64,000 nt of DNA from Microvirga flocculans ATCC BAA-817 (GTDB lineage Bacteria > Pseudomonadota > Alphaproteobacteria > Rhizobiales > Beijerinckiaceae): assembly GCF_000518665.1 (NCBI RefSeq), contig NZ_JAEA01000009.1, positions 186,001 to 250,000 on the forward strand, written 5' to 3'. The first letter of the stretch is position 1. Each line of letters opens with the position of its first letter. Positions 49,144 to 57,755 of this stretch are shown piece by piece. A program made the position numbers and the translations under genes. Below the pieces are notes generated by a model that was not told the origin of the DNA, made no database searches, and was given only the letters and a program-made list of their open reading frames with translations.

Positions 49144-50204
49144 TTGGACCTCGTGAGGATGTAGAACAGAATCTGGGCGACCGCTTTGTAGAAATCGGGA
49201 GGAATCATCCGGTCTATCTCGACATGATCGTACATCGACCTTGCCAGAGGCTTGTCCTCGATGACCGGAATGCCGCTTTTCTCGGCAATTTCGCGAATCT
49301 TCAGCGCGATGAGATCCTTCCCCTTGGCGACGACGATCGGCGCGCTCGCTTCGCTGCGTTCATAGCGCAGGGCAATGGCGAAGTGGGTGGGGTTGGCGAT
49401 GACGAAGGTTGCCTTCGGCACGGCCGCCAGCATTCGCCGGCGGCTCCGGTCCTGGGCCAGGGAGCGCATCCGAGCCTTGACCATCGGATCGCCCTCCATC
49501 TGCTTGTACTCCTCCTTCACCTCCTGCTTCGTCATCTTCAGGTCGCTGTGCCACTTGAAGCGGGCCCACAGAAGGTCTGCGGCAACGAGGACGATGGTGG
49601 CGATCGCGATGGCGGAGACGAGTCTCATCGCCATGGTCAACATCATCTCCGGCAGGAGGGAGGGATCACTGAGCATGGCATTCAAGACCTTGTATTGCTC
49701 CGATCTCAGGAGCAGGAGACTGATGATTGTCATCGTTGCGAACTTGAACAACGACTTTGCGAACTCCACCAATCCCTGACGGCCGAAGATGCGCTTCCAG
49801 CCGCTGACGGGTGAAATCCTGTTCCATTGCGGCCTGATCCGTTCGGACACGATGGAGGGCACGTTCTGCAGAATCGAGGCTGCGAGGCTGCATCCGGCCA
49901 GAATGGCGATGACCGGAACGAGGAACTGGCCTACTTCGAGGGCAACGGCATGGATCAGCGCCAATGCATCGACGCCCGTTTCCAGGCGGAAATCCTCGGG
50001 GCGATTGACGAAGAGCGAAAGCTTTTCCGTGAGCGTCTTGGTCGTGCTGCGGGCGGCAAAAGCCAGAACGAGAAGGATGCCGAGGATGGAAGCGAACATG
50101 GGCGCTTCCCGGGAGAAGGGGATGTTGCCCTTCTCCACGGCCTCGCGGATCTTCTTGTCAGAAGGCGCTTCCGTCTTGCTGTCTTTGTCGTCCGTATCAG
50201 ACAT
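49140..50204 (-). CDS. flhB: Flagellar export apparatus protein FlhB
   Basis: This 354-residue switch protein of the type III export gate has four membrane helices in the N-terminal ~210 residues. The self-cleavage motif NPTH is at 271-274 (VIANPTHFAIALRYERSE). The cytoplasmic linker shows KMTKQEVKEEYKQMEGDPMVKARMRSLAQ, typical for FlhB. FlhB changes substrate preference from rod/hook to filament type. It follows fliG after a hairpin-bearing gap of 118 bases and overlaps the following unknown gene. Confidence 0.95.
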   Translation of the reverse strand: MSDTDDKDSKTEAPSDKKIREAVEKGNIPFSREAPMFASILGILLVLAFAARSTTKTLTEKLSLFVNRPEDFRLETGVDALALIHAVALEVGQFLVPVIAILAGCSLAASILQNVPSIVSERIRPQWNRISPVSGWKRIFGRQGLVEFAKSLFKFATMTIISLLLLRSEQYKVLNAMLSDPSLLPEMMLTMAMRLVSAIAIATIVLVAADLLWARFKWHSDLKMTKQEVKEEYKQMEGDPMVKARMRSLAQDRSRRRMLAAVPKATFVIANPTHFAIALRYERSEASAPIVVAKGKDLIALKIREIAEKSGIPVIEDKPLARSMYDHVEIDRMIPPDFYKAVAQILFYILTRSK

Positions 50205-50223
50205 GCTCTAGGCCGGGGCTGGG

Positions 50224-50263
50224 CATCGGACCCCCAAAGGGGTTTTGCTTTCGGGGGCCGATG
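50224..50263. terminator. Strong hairpin between fliG and flhB
   Basis: CATCGG (50224-50229), one bulged A, and CCCCC (50231-50235) pair with GGGGG (50253-50257) and CCGATG (50258-50263). The inner CCCC-AAA-GGGG offers an alternative small stem followed by TTTT on the plus strand. For minus-strand fliG mRNA there is no T-run, so it may be an mRNA stability or attenuation element rather than a full stop. Confidence 0.5.
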
Positions 50264-50322
50264 CTCCTGTGGTTAGAGGGCTGATTGTGCACAAGGCCGG
50301 GGCGACCCTGCCGCACGATGCC

Positions 50323-51351
50323 CTAGAAGTAGGATTCTTCCTCGGCCTCGGAGTTGATGACGATCTCTCCCCGTCCGGCCATTTCGAGGGCAAGATCCGT
50401 GATCGTCCGGCGGGCCTCCGCGATGTCGCGATGCGCCGACGGCTCCTTGCTGTTCAGCTCGTGCTCGATCATGCGGCGCACGCGCGACGATAGGGCCGAG
50501 AGAACGACCTTGCGGAAGTCGTCGGTCGTGCCCTTGAGGGCGAGCACCACACGATCCGGCGGGACCTGGTCGAAAAGGGTCGTGCGGTCCTTCGGGGTGA
50601 GCTTGACGATGTCGTCGAAGGTGAAGAGAAGGCCGCGGAGGATCTCGGCGGATTTCGGGCGCACCGAGGAGAGGTTCGTCAGCACGTCCTCCATGTGGTC
50701 CCGGTCCATCTTGTTGATGATGTCCGCGATCTTCGCATGGGTATCGGAGCCCGCATTCTTCGAGAAGTTCGTCATGAAATCCTCATGCAGCGTCTTCTCG
50801 ATGTTCTTCATCGTCTCGTCGACGATGGGCTTCATGCTGAGCATGCGACGCATGAGGTTGTTGCGGAGCGGCTGCGGAAGCTGGGTCATGACCTTCGCGG
50901 CGCAGGAAGGCTTCACCTTGGAGAGAATCAGAGCCGCGGTCTGGGGATGCTCCTTCATGAGATAGGAGGCGATCGCGCTTTCGGAGACCGTGGAGATCCG
51001 CTCCCAGATGCTCCTGTTCGCGTTGCCCACCACCTCGCTCATGATGCTGGCGATCTGCTCCGGGCTCAGCACTCCGGTCAGAAGCTTCTCGATATGAGAC
51101 GCACCGCCGATCAGGTCCGCCCCATCGGAGAAGTTGGAGGCGAATTCCTCGACAAGCTGCTCGATCTGGGCCGGCGAAACCGCGCCGAGCTGGGCGGCGG
51201 ATTTCGTGACGAGGCGAATCTCATCCTCGCTGAAATGCTTGAGTATCTTGCTCGCGGCGGGCTTGCCCATCGCGAAGAGAAGGGTCGCAACACGCTCAGG
51301 CCCCTTCAGAACCTTGGAGCCATTCGCCTTTATAGGAACGTTACCGACCAT
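50323..51351 (-). CDS. fliG: Flagellar motor switch protein FliG
   Basis: This 342-residue rotor protein transmits torque from the stator and binds FliF. It has the three FliG domains: N-terminal GPERVATLLFAMGKPAASKILKHFSEDEI, middle EHPQTAALILSKVKPSCAAKVMTQLPQPLRNNLMRRML (EHPQTxAL motif), and C-terminal LLFTFDDIVKLTPKDRTTLFDQVPPDRVVLALKG...VLSALSSRVRRMIEHELN carrying charged torque residues. It lies after fliN by 14 bases in the motA unit. Confidence 0.96.
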   Translation of the reverse strand: MVGNVPIKANGSKVLKGPERVATLLFAMGKPAASKILKHFSEDEIRLVTKSAAQLGAVSPAQIEQLVEEFASNFSDGADLIGGASHIEKLLTGVLSPEQIASIMSEVVGNANRSIWERISTVSESAIASYLMKEHPQTAALILSKVKPSCAAKVMTQLPQPLRNNLMRRMLSMKPIVDETMKNIEKTLHEDFMTNFSKNAGSDTHAKIADIINKMDRDHMEDVLTNLSSVRPKSAEILRGLLFTFDDIVKLTPKDRTTLFDQVPPDRVVLALKGTTDDFRKVVLSALSSRVRRMIEHELNSKEPSAHRDIAEARRTITDLALEMAGRGEIVINSEAEEESYF

Positions 51352-51365
51352 GCCGTGCCGCCACT

Positions 51366-51740
51366 TCAGCCGTTAAGATCGTTGGTGGGCGGTCCCACGA
51401 TTTCGGTGAGGGAGATGCCGAAACGGGAATTGTCGTCTTCCACCACGACCACTTCCCCGCGGGCGATGATGCGCCCGTTGACGACCACGTCCACGGGCTC
51501 GCCGACCCGGTGGTCGAGTGGGACGATGGCGCCGCGACCGAGCTTCATCAGGTTGGCGACGGGCATGGTCGCGGAACCGAGAACGACCTGAATGGTCACG
51601 GGAATGCGCAGGATCGAATCGAGGTTTCTCGCGCCGCCGAGCTTCTCGTCCATGGAGGAGGCGCCGTCGGCCTTGCCGAGGGTGCTTTCCTGCTGCCACA
51701 CCGGCTTATCGTGAGAGTTCGTGTCGAAGGGATTTGTCAT
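51366..51740 (-). CDS. fliN: Flagellar motor switch protein FliN
   Basis: This 124-residue C-ring protein has a C-terminal SpoA domain: ILRIPVTIQVVLGSATMPVANLMKLGRGAIVPLDHRVGEPVDVVVNGRIIARGEVVVVEDDNSRFGISLTEIVG, the complete family core. The N-terminal 40 residues are variable. It forms the C-ring bottom with FliM. It lies between a small coiled-coil gene and fliG. Confidence 0.94.
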   Translation of the reverse strand: MTNPFDTNSHDKPVWQQESTLGKADGASSMDEKLGGARNLDSILRIPVTIQVVLGSATMPVANLMKLGRGAIVPLDHRVGEPVDVVVNGRIIARGEVVVVEDDNSRFGISLTEIVGPPTNDLNG

Positions 51741-51752
51741 GGTGGATTCACC

Positions 51753-52067
51753 TTACGAATTCAAGGAAGCGGAATGGGAATGAGCCTGGCGCTTGGCGTC
51801 CTGGATCAGGGCCTCGAGCTGCCGGGCGGCGGCTTGGGCCTCTTCGATGCGAAGGCTGAGCAGGGTCAGGGTCTCCTTACCCTCCTTGCCGAAGCCTGCA
51901 ACGGCCTTCTGCGCGGCTGTCAGGGCATCGCCGGTCTTGTCGAAGATCTGCCGATACTCCGCGTGATACCGGTCCAGCTTCTTCAGCTTCCGGTACATGA
52001 CCGCAACCATGACGCTCGTGATCACGAGAGACAGAAACAGGATCGTGTTAGCGAGGGAGGACATCAT
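51753..52067 (-). CDS. Small membrane-anchored coiled-coil protein of the motA-fliM unit
   Basis: This is 104 residues. A single N-terminal membrane helix (LANTILFLSLVITSVMVAVMY) precedes a cytoplasmic or periplasmic coiled coil (KLKKLDRYHAEYRQIFDKTGDALTAAQKAVAGFGKEGKETLTLLSLRIEEAQAAARQLEALIQDAK). I recall similar small proteins between fliM and fliN in alphaproteobacteria (possibly DUF6468), of unknown function; that name is from memory. It overlaps fliM by 20 bases, which implies coupled translation. Confidence 0.72.
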   Translation of the reverse strand: MMSSLANTILFLSLVITSVMVAVMYRKLKKLDRYHAEYRQIFDKTGDALTAAQKAVAGFGKEGKETLTLLSLRIEEAQAAARQLEALIQDAKRQAHSHSASLNS

Positions 52068-52977
52068 CGAGAAATTCTTTCTCTTGGTCGACGGCTTCGT
52101 CGACTTTCAGAACATAGGAGCCTTCCGATTGTCCGATATGGCACCAGAAGAGTCCCTGCTGGTTGCCTTCGAGCTTGACGCGGCTGCGCGGGGTGGCCTG
52201 CAGCTCGATCACGTCCCCGACCTTGAGGTCGGCGATTTCGCCGAGGGTCAGGAACCGCTCCTCGAGCACCGCCTTGAGCGTGACTTCGGTTTTCTTCACC
52301 TCGGTCGCGATCTGCTTCATCCAGCGGGGGTCGCGTCCGGACGATTCGCCGGTGACCACGCGGGAGAGAGCCTTGCGCATCGGGTTCAGCACCGATTGCG
52401 GAATGACGACGAACATCTCGCCGCCGCGGTTGAGCGCCTGGAGGAGGAACTTCGCCGCAACCGCCTGGTTGTTGCGCCGGCCGATGACGGCGAAGTCCAT
52501 GCGCGTCTCGATCCGCTCGAGCTTGAACTTCGTATCGGCGATGAGGGAGAAGGAAGCCTGCAGGGCCTTGGCGATCTGCTCGAAGATGGTCTGCGCCATC
52601 CGGAGCTCGATGTTCGAAAAGCCCCGCACCTCCTCCACCGGCGGCTCGGAGCCGTCGGAGCCGAAGAGCACTTCGACCATCGTGTACATGAAGTCGCGGT
52701 CGAGGCCGATCAGGATGTGGCTGTCCCATTCCGGCGCGTGGAAGATGCCAGCGACCGCATTGGCTTCGTACATCTCCAGGATTTCGGTGATGCGGCCGCT
52801 CTCGATGCCGCTCAGGGAGTAGTACATCGGCGAGGCCGCCAGGTGGCGCAGATGCTCCGCGCAGCTCGTCGACATGCGGTCGAAGATCACGTGCAGCATC
52901 GGGAGCCGGTCGAGCGACAGGCCCGCCGCATCGAGAAGCATGTCCCGGATATCGGTGGCGTTCTGCGTTCCGGCCAT
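52048..52977 (-). CDS. fliM: Flagellar motor switch protein FliM
   Basis: This is 309 residues from ATG 52977 (GAGGCGG upstream). The CheC-like middle domain has DFMYTMVEVLFGSDGSEPP and RGFSNIELRMAQTIFEQIAKALQASF; the SpoA C-terminus is MKQIATEVKKTEVTLKAVLEERFLTLGEIADLKVGDVIELQ. The extreme N-terminus (MAGTQNATDIRDMLLDAAG) lacks a clear EIDALL CheY-binding peptide and has only a loose DIRDMLL echo. It begins two bases after the motA stop region, in the minus-strand unit. Confidence 0.93.
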   Translation of the reverse strand: MAGTQNATDIRDMLLDAAGLSLDRLPMLHVIFDRMSTSCAEHLRHLAASPMYYSLSGIESGRITEILEMYEANAVAGIFHAPEWDSHILIGLDRDFMYTMVEVLFGSDGSEPPVEEVRGFSNIELRMAQTIFEQIAKALQASFSLIADTKFKLERIETRMDFAVIGRRNNQAVAAKFLLQALNRGGEMFVVIPQSVLNPMRKALSRVVTGESSGRDPRWMKQIATEVKKTEVTLKAVLEERFLTLGEIADLKVGDVIELQATPRSRVKLEGNQQGLFWCHIGQSEGSYVLKVDEAVDQEKEFLDDVLPR

Positions 52978-52979
52978 GA

Positions 52980-53861
52980 TCAAGCCGCCTCTTTCAGTTC
53001 TTCGGAGCGGCCGCCCATCGTCGTCGCGGCTTCGACCTCATCGATGGTCGGGCGGTACTCGACGGAGATGCCCTTGCGGCCGTGCTCCACCGCGATCTGC
53101 GGAAGCGCCCCGTTCATGTAGGCGATGAGCGCCTGCTTGACGATGACGTAGACGCGGGTCTGCTTCTCGCGGGTCGCCTTCACCTTGTTGGCGAGCGGGG
53201 ACAGCATGGCATAGGAAATGAAGATGCCGCCGAAGGTGCCCACGAGAGCGGAGGCGATTAGGCCGCCCAGAATGGCGGGGGACTGGTCGATGGCGCCCAG
53301 CGCCTTCACGATTCCCAGAACGGCCGCCACGATGCCGAGGGCGGGGAGAGCTTCGGAGACCGCATAGATCGAATAGTAAGGCTTGGTGCGGTCGCGCTTG
53401 AGCGTTGCGATCTCCTCCTCCATCAGGGCTTCGATCTCATGGGGACGAGCGTTGCCGATGATGATGAGGCGGGCGTAGTCGCAGATGAAGAGCGTCAGGT
53501 CCTTGTCCTTCAGCACGCTCGGAAAGGCCTTGAAGATCTCCGACTCCTCGGGCTGGTCGATATGGGCCTCGACCTCGTTGCGCGGCCTGTTCCTCAGCTC
53601 GCGCATCAGGGCATAGAGAAGGCCGAGGATCGACAGGTAATGATCTCTCTTCGGCACGGCCCCGGTGATCGCCTCCTGGGTCGCCCGTCCCGTGTCCTTC
53701 ACGAGGGACATGGGATTGGCGATGATGAAGGTGCCGATCGCGATGCCGCAAATGATCACGTATTCCCAAGGCTGCCAGATGACAGCCAGATGCCCGCCCA
53801 TGGCGACATAGCCGCTGATGAGCGAGCCGATGGCAACTGCAAGTCCGATCAAGACGCCCAA
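52980..53861 (-). CDS. motA: Flagellar stator protein MotA
   Basis: This is 293 residues from TTG 53861, chosen because LGVLIGLAVAIGSLISGYVAMGGHLAVIWQPWEYVIICG aligns residue for residue with the rhizobial MotA N-terminus and AAAGGGG stands before it; the longer frame upstream reads through non-coding DNA. Four membrane helices form the proton channel with MotB. The cytoplasmic loop has RNRPRNEVEAHIDQPEESEIF and FICDYARLIIIGNARPHEIEALMEEEI; the periplasmic turn and last helices are PALGIVAAVLGIVKALGAI and GGLIASALVGTFGGIFISY. It heads the minus-strand unit. Confidence 0.94.
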   Translation of the reverse strand: MGVLIGLAVAIGSLISGYVAMGGHLAVIWQPWEYVIICGIAIGTFIIANPMSLVKDTGRATQEAITGAVPKRDHYLSILGLLYALMRELRNRPRNEVEAHIDQPEESEIFKAFPSVLKDKDLTLFICDYARLIIIGNARPHEIEALMEEEIATLKRDRTKPYYSIYAVSEALPALGIVAAVLGIVKALGAIDQSPAILGGLIASALVGTFGGIFISYAMLSPLANKVKATREKQTRVYVIVKQALIAYMNGALPQIAVEHGRKGISVEYRPTIDEVEAATTMGGRSEELKEAA

Positions 53862-53902
53862 AGCTGTAGCCCCTTTCGAAAGTCCTATCCGTTGAGCAGG
53901 TC

Positions 53903-53927
53903 TTAAACACGGAGGCTTGCGTGAAGC
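53903..53927 (-). promoter_or_regulatory. Flagellar-unit box, motA copy (minus strand)
   Basis: On the minus strand: GCTTCACGCAAGCCTCCGTG followed by TTTAA, 41 bases before the motA start. It matches the flgE and flhA copies in GCTTC/CCTCC, CGCAAGC and CGTG. It is part of the divergent motA-flgF control region. Confidence 0.5.
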
Positions 53928-53945
53928 TGGAAACGCCGAAGCAAG

Positions 53946-53970
53946 CCTCGGGCAAGGCTGTCCGGGTACG
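53946..53970 (+). promoter_or_regulatory. Flagellar-unit box, flgF copy (weaker)
   Basis: CCTCGGGCAAGGCTG resembles the flgB copy (CCTCGTGCAAGGTTG; 13 of 15 bases agree). It starts 128 bases before the flgF ATG, further than the other copies, so it could instead share control with motA. Confidence 0.35.
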
Positions 53971-54073
53971 AAGAGACCGAGCTGCCACCGAACCGGCTGC
54001 CCCAAAATACAACAGGACCGTCCTGCGGCCGGTAACAGGCCCTCCCTGCGGAGACGGACGCTGGAGATCTTCG

Positions 54074-54799
54074 ATGCAATCCTCGCTTTATGTGGCTCTG
54101 TCGGCCCAGGTCGCCATGGAGAAGCGCCTCGCCACCATCGCGAACAATGTTGCGAACATGAATACCGGCGGGTTCCGCGCGGATGAGGTGAAGTTCGAGG
54201 AGGTGCTGTCGCTCGCCGCCAAGGAGAGCGTCTCCTTCGCCTCGTCCGGACAGAACTATGTGTCGCGGCGCACGGGCCCCGTCACCAAGACGGACAATCC
54301 CCTCGATGTCGCCATCCAGGGTGAGGGCTGGTTCGCCTTCAGCGGGCCCAACGGCCCGGTCTATACCCGCGACGGCCGCTTCAAGGTCAACGAGAACGGC
54401 GATCTCCTGACCGTGGACGGGTATCCGGTGCTCGATGCGGGCGGGGCGCCCATCGCCCTCGATCCCGCGGAGGGGCCGCCGACGATCAGCCGGGACGGCA
54501 CGATCACCCAGGGTAACAATCAGGTCGGCGTCATCGGCCTCTTCAACCTGAGGGCCGACAGCAAGTTGAGCCGCTTCGGCAATTCGGGCGTCATGTCCAG
54601 CGTGCCGGGAGAGGTGGTGCAGGATTTCACCTCGGCCGGCGTGCAGCAGGGATTCAGTGAGGGGTCGAACGTCAATCCCGTTCTCGAGCTGACGAAGATG
54701 ATCGCCGTGCAGAGAAGCTTCGAAAGCGCCGCGACGACGATCCAGGAAAGCGAATCGACGCTGATGGACGCCATACGGACGCTCGGCCCTAGCAGCTGA
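54074..54799 (+). CDS. flgF: Flagellar rod protein FlgF
   Basis: This is 241 residues from ATG 54074, with GGAG nearby; the open frame upstream has no family similarity. The rod signature is LYVALSAQVAMEKRLATIANNVANMNTGGFRADEVKFEE, the middle GEGWFAFSGPNGPVYTRDGRF, and the C-terminus is GFSEGSNVNPVLELTKMIAVQRSFESAATTIQESESTLMDAIRTL. It is the proximal-distal rod protein. It pairs with fliI as in rhizobia and diverges from motA. Confidence 0.94.
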   Translation: MQSSLYVALSAQVAMEKRLATIANNVANMNTGGFRADEVKFEEVLSLAAKESVSFASSGQNYVSRRTGPVTKTDNPLDVAIQGEGWFAFSGPNGPVYTRDGRFKVNENGDLLTVDGYPVLDAGGAPIALDPAEGPPTISRDGTITQGNNQVGVIGLFNLRADSKLSRFGNSGVMSSVPGEVVQDFTSAGVQQGFSEGSNVNPVLELTKMIAVQRSFESAATTIQESESTLMDAIRTLGPSS

Positions 54800-54807
54800 G
54801 GAACGGG

Positions 54808-56130
54808 ATGAACGCTCTCCAGGCCCTTGAGGAATTCGTCCTGACGGAAGCGGCGGCCCGGCGCAAGATCCGGATCGGCGGAACCATCCGGGAGGTCACG
54901 CCGAGCTATTACCGGGTCGCGGGACTGTCGCAGTTCGTCAAGCTCGGCGACCGGGTCGGGTTCGAGGCCCAGGGCAAGACGCAGATCGGCGAAGTCGTGC
55001 GCATCGACGATGCGGGCGTGACCGTCAAGCCGTTCAACGGACGCATCGAGGCCGGCATCGGCATGCCAGCCTTCCTTGCCGGCGACACAGGCCTGAGGCC
55101 TGATCGCTCCTGGCGCGGGCGCGTCATCAACGCTCTCGGAGAGCCTCTCGACGGACTGGGTCCTCTCGTGCCCGGGCCCGAGCCGGTCCATAACGACGCC
55201 GAGCCTCCCTCCGCCATGACGCGCTCGCGGGTGAAGAAGCCGCTGCGGACGGGCGTGAAGGCCATCGACCTGTTCACGCCCATCTGTCACGGGCAGCGCA
55301 TCGGCATCTTCGCAGGCTCGGGCGTCGGCAAGTCGACGCTTCTGACCATGCTCGCCAAATGCGACGGCTTCGACACCATCGTCGTGGCTCTCGTGGGCGA
55401 GCGCGGACGCGAGGTGCGCGAGTTTCTGGAAGGGCCGATCCAGTCCAACCTGCATAAATCCGTCATGGTCGTGTCGACCGGCGACGAAAGCCCGATGATG
55501 CGGCGCCAGGCGCCGCGAACGGCGGTCGCCGTGGCGGAGTATTTCCGCGATTGCGGCGAATCGGTTCTGCTCATCGTGGATTCGGTCACCCGCTATGCCC
55601 ATGCGGCCCGCGACGTGGCGCTCGCGGCAGGGGAACCCGCCGTGGCCCGCGGCTATACGCCGAGCGTCTTCAGCGACCTGCCCCGCCTTCTGGAAAGAGC
55701 GGGGCCAGGCGAGGAAGGGAAGGGGGCGATCACAGGCATCTTCTCCGTTCTCGTCGACGGCGACGACCACAACGATCCCGTCGCCGACAACATCCGCGGA
55801 ACGCTCGACGGCCATATCGTGCTGGACCGCGCGATTGCGGACCAGGGCCGCTACCCGGCGATCAATGTGCTGGGCTCGATCTCGCGCCTTGCCGATCACG
55901 TCTGGACGCCGGACCAGAAGGAATTGGTGCGGCGGCTGCGCGGGATGATCGCGCGCTTCGAGGATACCCGGGATCTGCGGCTGATGGGCGGCTATCACCC
56001 CGGCAACGACCAGGAGCTCGATCAGGCCGTCGTGCTCGTCCCGAAGATCTACGAGGCGCTGCGGCAGGATCCTTCCATGCCTGCCAGCCGCGACGCCTTC
56101 ATGGATCTCGCCCAGTTTCTCAAGCAATGA
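54808..56130 (+). CDS. fliI: Flagellum-specific ATPase FliI
   Basis: This 440-residue hexameric ATPase energises export of flagellar subunits. The Walker A motif AGSGVGKST lies at about residues 169-177, the Walker B region at VLLIVDSVTRYAHAARDVALAAGEP, and the signature ARGYTPSVFSDLPRLLERAG; the N-terminal beta barrel is also present. It resembles the F1 beta subunit. It lies 8 bases after flgF and ends this unit. The chaperone FliJ is not seen in the window. Confidence 0.96.
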   Translation: MNALQALEEFVLTEAAARRKIRIGGTIREVTPSYYRVAGLSQFVKLGDRVGFEAQGKTQIGEVVRIDDAGVTVKPFNGRIEAGIGMPAFLAGDTGLRPDRSWRGRVINALGEPLDGLGPLVPGPEPVHNDAEPPSAMTRSRVKKPLRTGVKAIDLFTPICHGQRIGIFAGSGVGKSTLLTMLAKCDGFDTIVVALVGERGREVREFLEGPIQSNLHKSVMVVSTGDESPMMRRQAPRTAVAVAEYFRDCGESVLLIVDSVTRYAHAARDVALAAGEPAVARGYTPSVFSDLPRLLERAGPGEEGKGAITGIFSVLVDGDDHNDPVADNIRGTLDGHIVLDRAIADQGRYPAINVLGSISRLADHVWTPDQKELVRRLRGMIARFEDTRDLRLMGGYHPGNDQELDQAVVLVPKIYEALRQDPSMPASRDAFMDLAQFLKQ

Positions 56131-56170
56131 ACAGGCAACACACGAACCCTCCGTACCCGTGTGCAACACA

Positions 56171-56195
56171 GCTTCGCGCAAGCAACGTGGTGTTA
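56171..56195 (+). promoter_or_regulatory. Flagellar-unit box, flgE copy
   Basis: GCTTCGCGCAAGCAACGTGG with TGTTA after it, 30 bases before the flgE ATG. It shares 16 of 20 bases with the flhA copy (CCTCCGCGCAAGCTTCGTGG), about the best match in the set. Confidence 0.5.
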
Positions 56196-56225
56196 GGTTC
56201 GAGATTGAAACCGTAGGAGCTTCAC

Positions 56226-57722
56226 ATGAGTCTTTATGGCGTTCTTCGTAGCGGCGTCTCTGGCATGAACGCGCAGTCGAACAAGCTGGGAACCGTCGCT
56301 GAGAACATCCAGAATTCGAGCACGACGGGCTACAAGCGCGCCTCGACCGAATTCTCGTCCCTGATCCTGCCCTCCAGCGAGGGCAACTACAATTCGGGAT
56401 CGGTCACGAGCCGCGTGCGCTACACGATCGGCGATCAGGGTCCCATCGCCTACACCTCGTCGGGCTCGGATCTGGCGATCTCGGGCAACGGTTTCTTCGT
56501 GGTCTCGGATCCCAGCGGATCGCCCTACCTGACCCGCGCGGGCAATTTCGTCGTGGACGGGCGCAGCGGCAACCTCGTCAACGCCGCCGGCTTCACGCTC
56601 ATGGGCTACAAGCTGGGAACGGGTATGGCCGGTCCGTCGCTGAACAGCCTCGACGGCGTCGTTCCGGTCAACATGTCGTCCTTCGCCATGCAGGCGTCCG
56701 GCTCCACCCAGGGAACGTTCAAAGGAAACCTGCCATATAGTGCATCAATTGCAACGGCAGCCGGTACTTCAACCGCCGCCGATCCGCTTGCCGTTCCGCC
56801 CGTTTCTGGTGCGGTTCGCTTTCCAGCGACAAATATGACCCAAGGTGAAACTGTCAAATTCAGAGTTGGTGGCGGGCCAGAGCAAACGTTCGTTGTAACG
56901 ACCCAGAAGACAGTCGCAGCATTGGCAGCCGACATTAATGCTGCTGTTACGGCTGGCACACTCAGCGGGGTAAACGCTTCTGTAAGCCCCACAGGTGAGT
57001 TGGTGTTAACCTCTACTGACCCGCTCAGCGCTACGGATGTAACCGGCACTTATACTTCCGTGACTAAGTCTTCTTCGCTCCAAGTCTATGACAAGGTCGG
57101 CAATCCCATCAAGGTCGACATCACCCTGTCCAAGGTGAGCGATACGCGCTGGACGATCACGGTCGCGAACGGAACGGATCCCACCGATCCGCTCACCGGC
57201 ACGACGACGATGAACCTCGACTTCGATGCGGACGGGCAGATCATCGCTCCCGCCGTGCTCAACTTCAACATTCCCGGCGGCGAGCCCTTCGCCCTCGACA
57301 TGTCGGGCATGACGCAGCTCGCGGGTGAGTACAACGTCACCGGCAGCTCCAACGGCAATGCTCCGTCCGCAGTGAAGGACGTGGAGTTCGCGGCGGACGG
57401 CACCGTCTATGCGGTTTACGAGGACGGCACGCGCGTCGGCGCCTACCGGATTCCGCTGGCGACCGTTCCGAGCCCGGACAACCTCAATCCGCGTGCGGGC
57501 AACGTCTATGAGCCGACGGCGGCGTCCGGCGGCTACCAGGTCGGTTTCCCCGAGACGTCGGGCTTCGGCTCCATCGCCTCCGGCGCGCTGGAAGGATCGA
57601 ACGTCGATATCGGCACCGAGCTGACCGCGATGATCGAGGCGCAGACGAGCTACACGGCCAATTCCAAGGTCTTCCAGACCGGCTCGGAGCTGCTCGACGT
57701 CCTCATGAACCTGAAGCGGTAA
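56226..57722 (+). CDS. flgE: Flagellar hook protein FlgE
   Basis: This 498-residue FlgE polymerises into the hook. It begins MSLYGVLRSGVSGMNAQSNKLGTVAENIQNSSTTGYKRASTEF and ends GALEGSNVDIGTELTAMIEAQTSYTANSKVFQTGSELLDVLMNLKR, both diagnostic for hook proteins. AGGAG precedes the ATG. The surface-exposed middle (bases about 56737-57079, residues about 171-285) has clearly lower G+C (30 and 32 of 60 in two sampled lines) than its flanks (38 and 39 of 60), with many AT-ending codons, which suggests exchange by recombination. It heads the flgE-fliQ unit. Confidence 0.95.
   Translation: MSLYGVLRSGVSGMNAQSNKLGTVAENIQNSSTTGYKRASTEFSSLILPSSEGNYNSGSVTSRVRYTIGDQGPIAYTSSGSDLAISGNGFFVVSDPSGSPYLTRAGNFVVDGRSGNLVNAAGFTLMGYKLGTGMAGPSLNSLDGVVPVNMSSFAMQASGSTQGTFKGNLPYSASIATAAGTSTAADPLAVPPVSGAVRFPATNMTQGETVKFRVGGGPEQTFVVTTQKTVAALAADINAAVTAGTLSGVNASVSPTGELVLTSTDPLSATDVTGTYTSVTKSSSLQVYDKVGNPIKVDITLSKVSDTRWTITVANGTDPTDPLTGTTTMNLDFDADGQIIAPAVLNFNIPGGEPFALDMSGMTQLAGEYNVTGSSNGNAPSAVKDVEFAADGTVYAVYEDGTRVGAYRIPLATVPSPDNLNPRAGNVYEPTAASGGYQVGFPETSGFGSIASGALEGSNVDIGTELTAMIEAQTSYTANSKVFQTGSELLDVLMNLKR
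56737..57079 (+). other. Compositionally foreign block inside flgE
   Basis: A roughly 340-base block stays in frame but has a lower G+C content and a different codon style from the rest of flgE and its neighbours. It encodes Thr/Ala/Ser/Val-rich residues such as TVKFRVGGGPEQTFVVTTQKTVAALAADINAAVTAGTLSGVNASVS, with no known domain name recognised. The edges are sharp by eye. Confidence 0.6.
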
Positions 57723-57755
57723 CGCGTTCCTCTCTTGCTCAGGGGCTCCTGATCC

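Noticed and set aside
53862..54005. Longer motA start
   Set aside because: The extra 48 residues are not hydrophobic and not seen in MotA; alignment supports the TTG at 53861.
53921..54073. Longer flgF start
   Set aside because: Translation MKLETPKQASGKAV... has no similarity to rod proteins and would cover the motA-flgF control region; ATG 54074 with a GGAG site gives the standard N-terminus.
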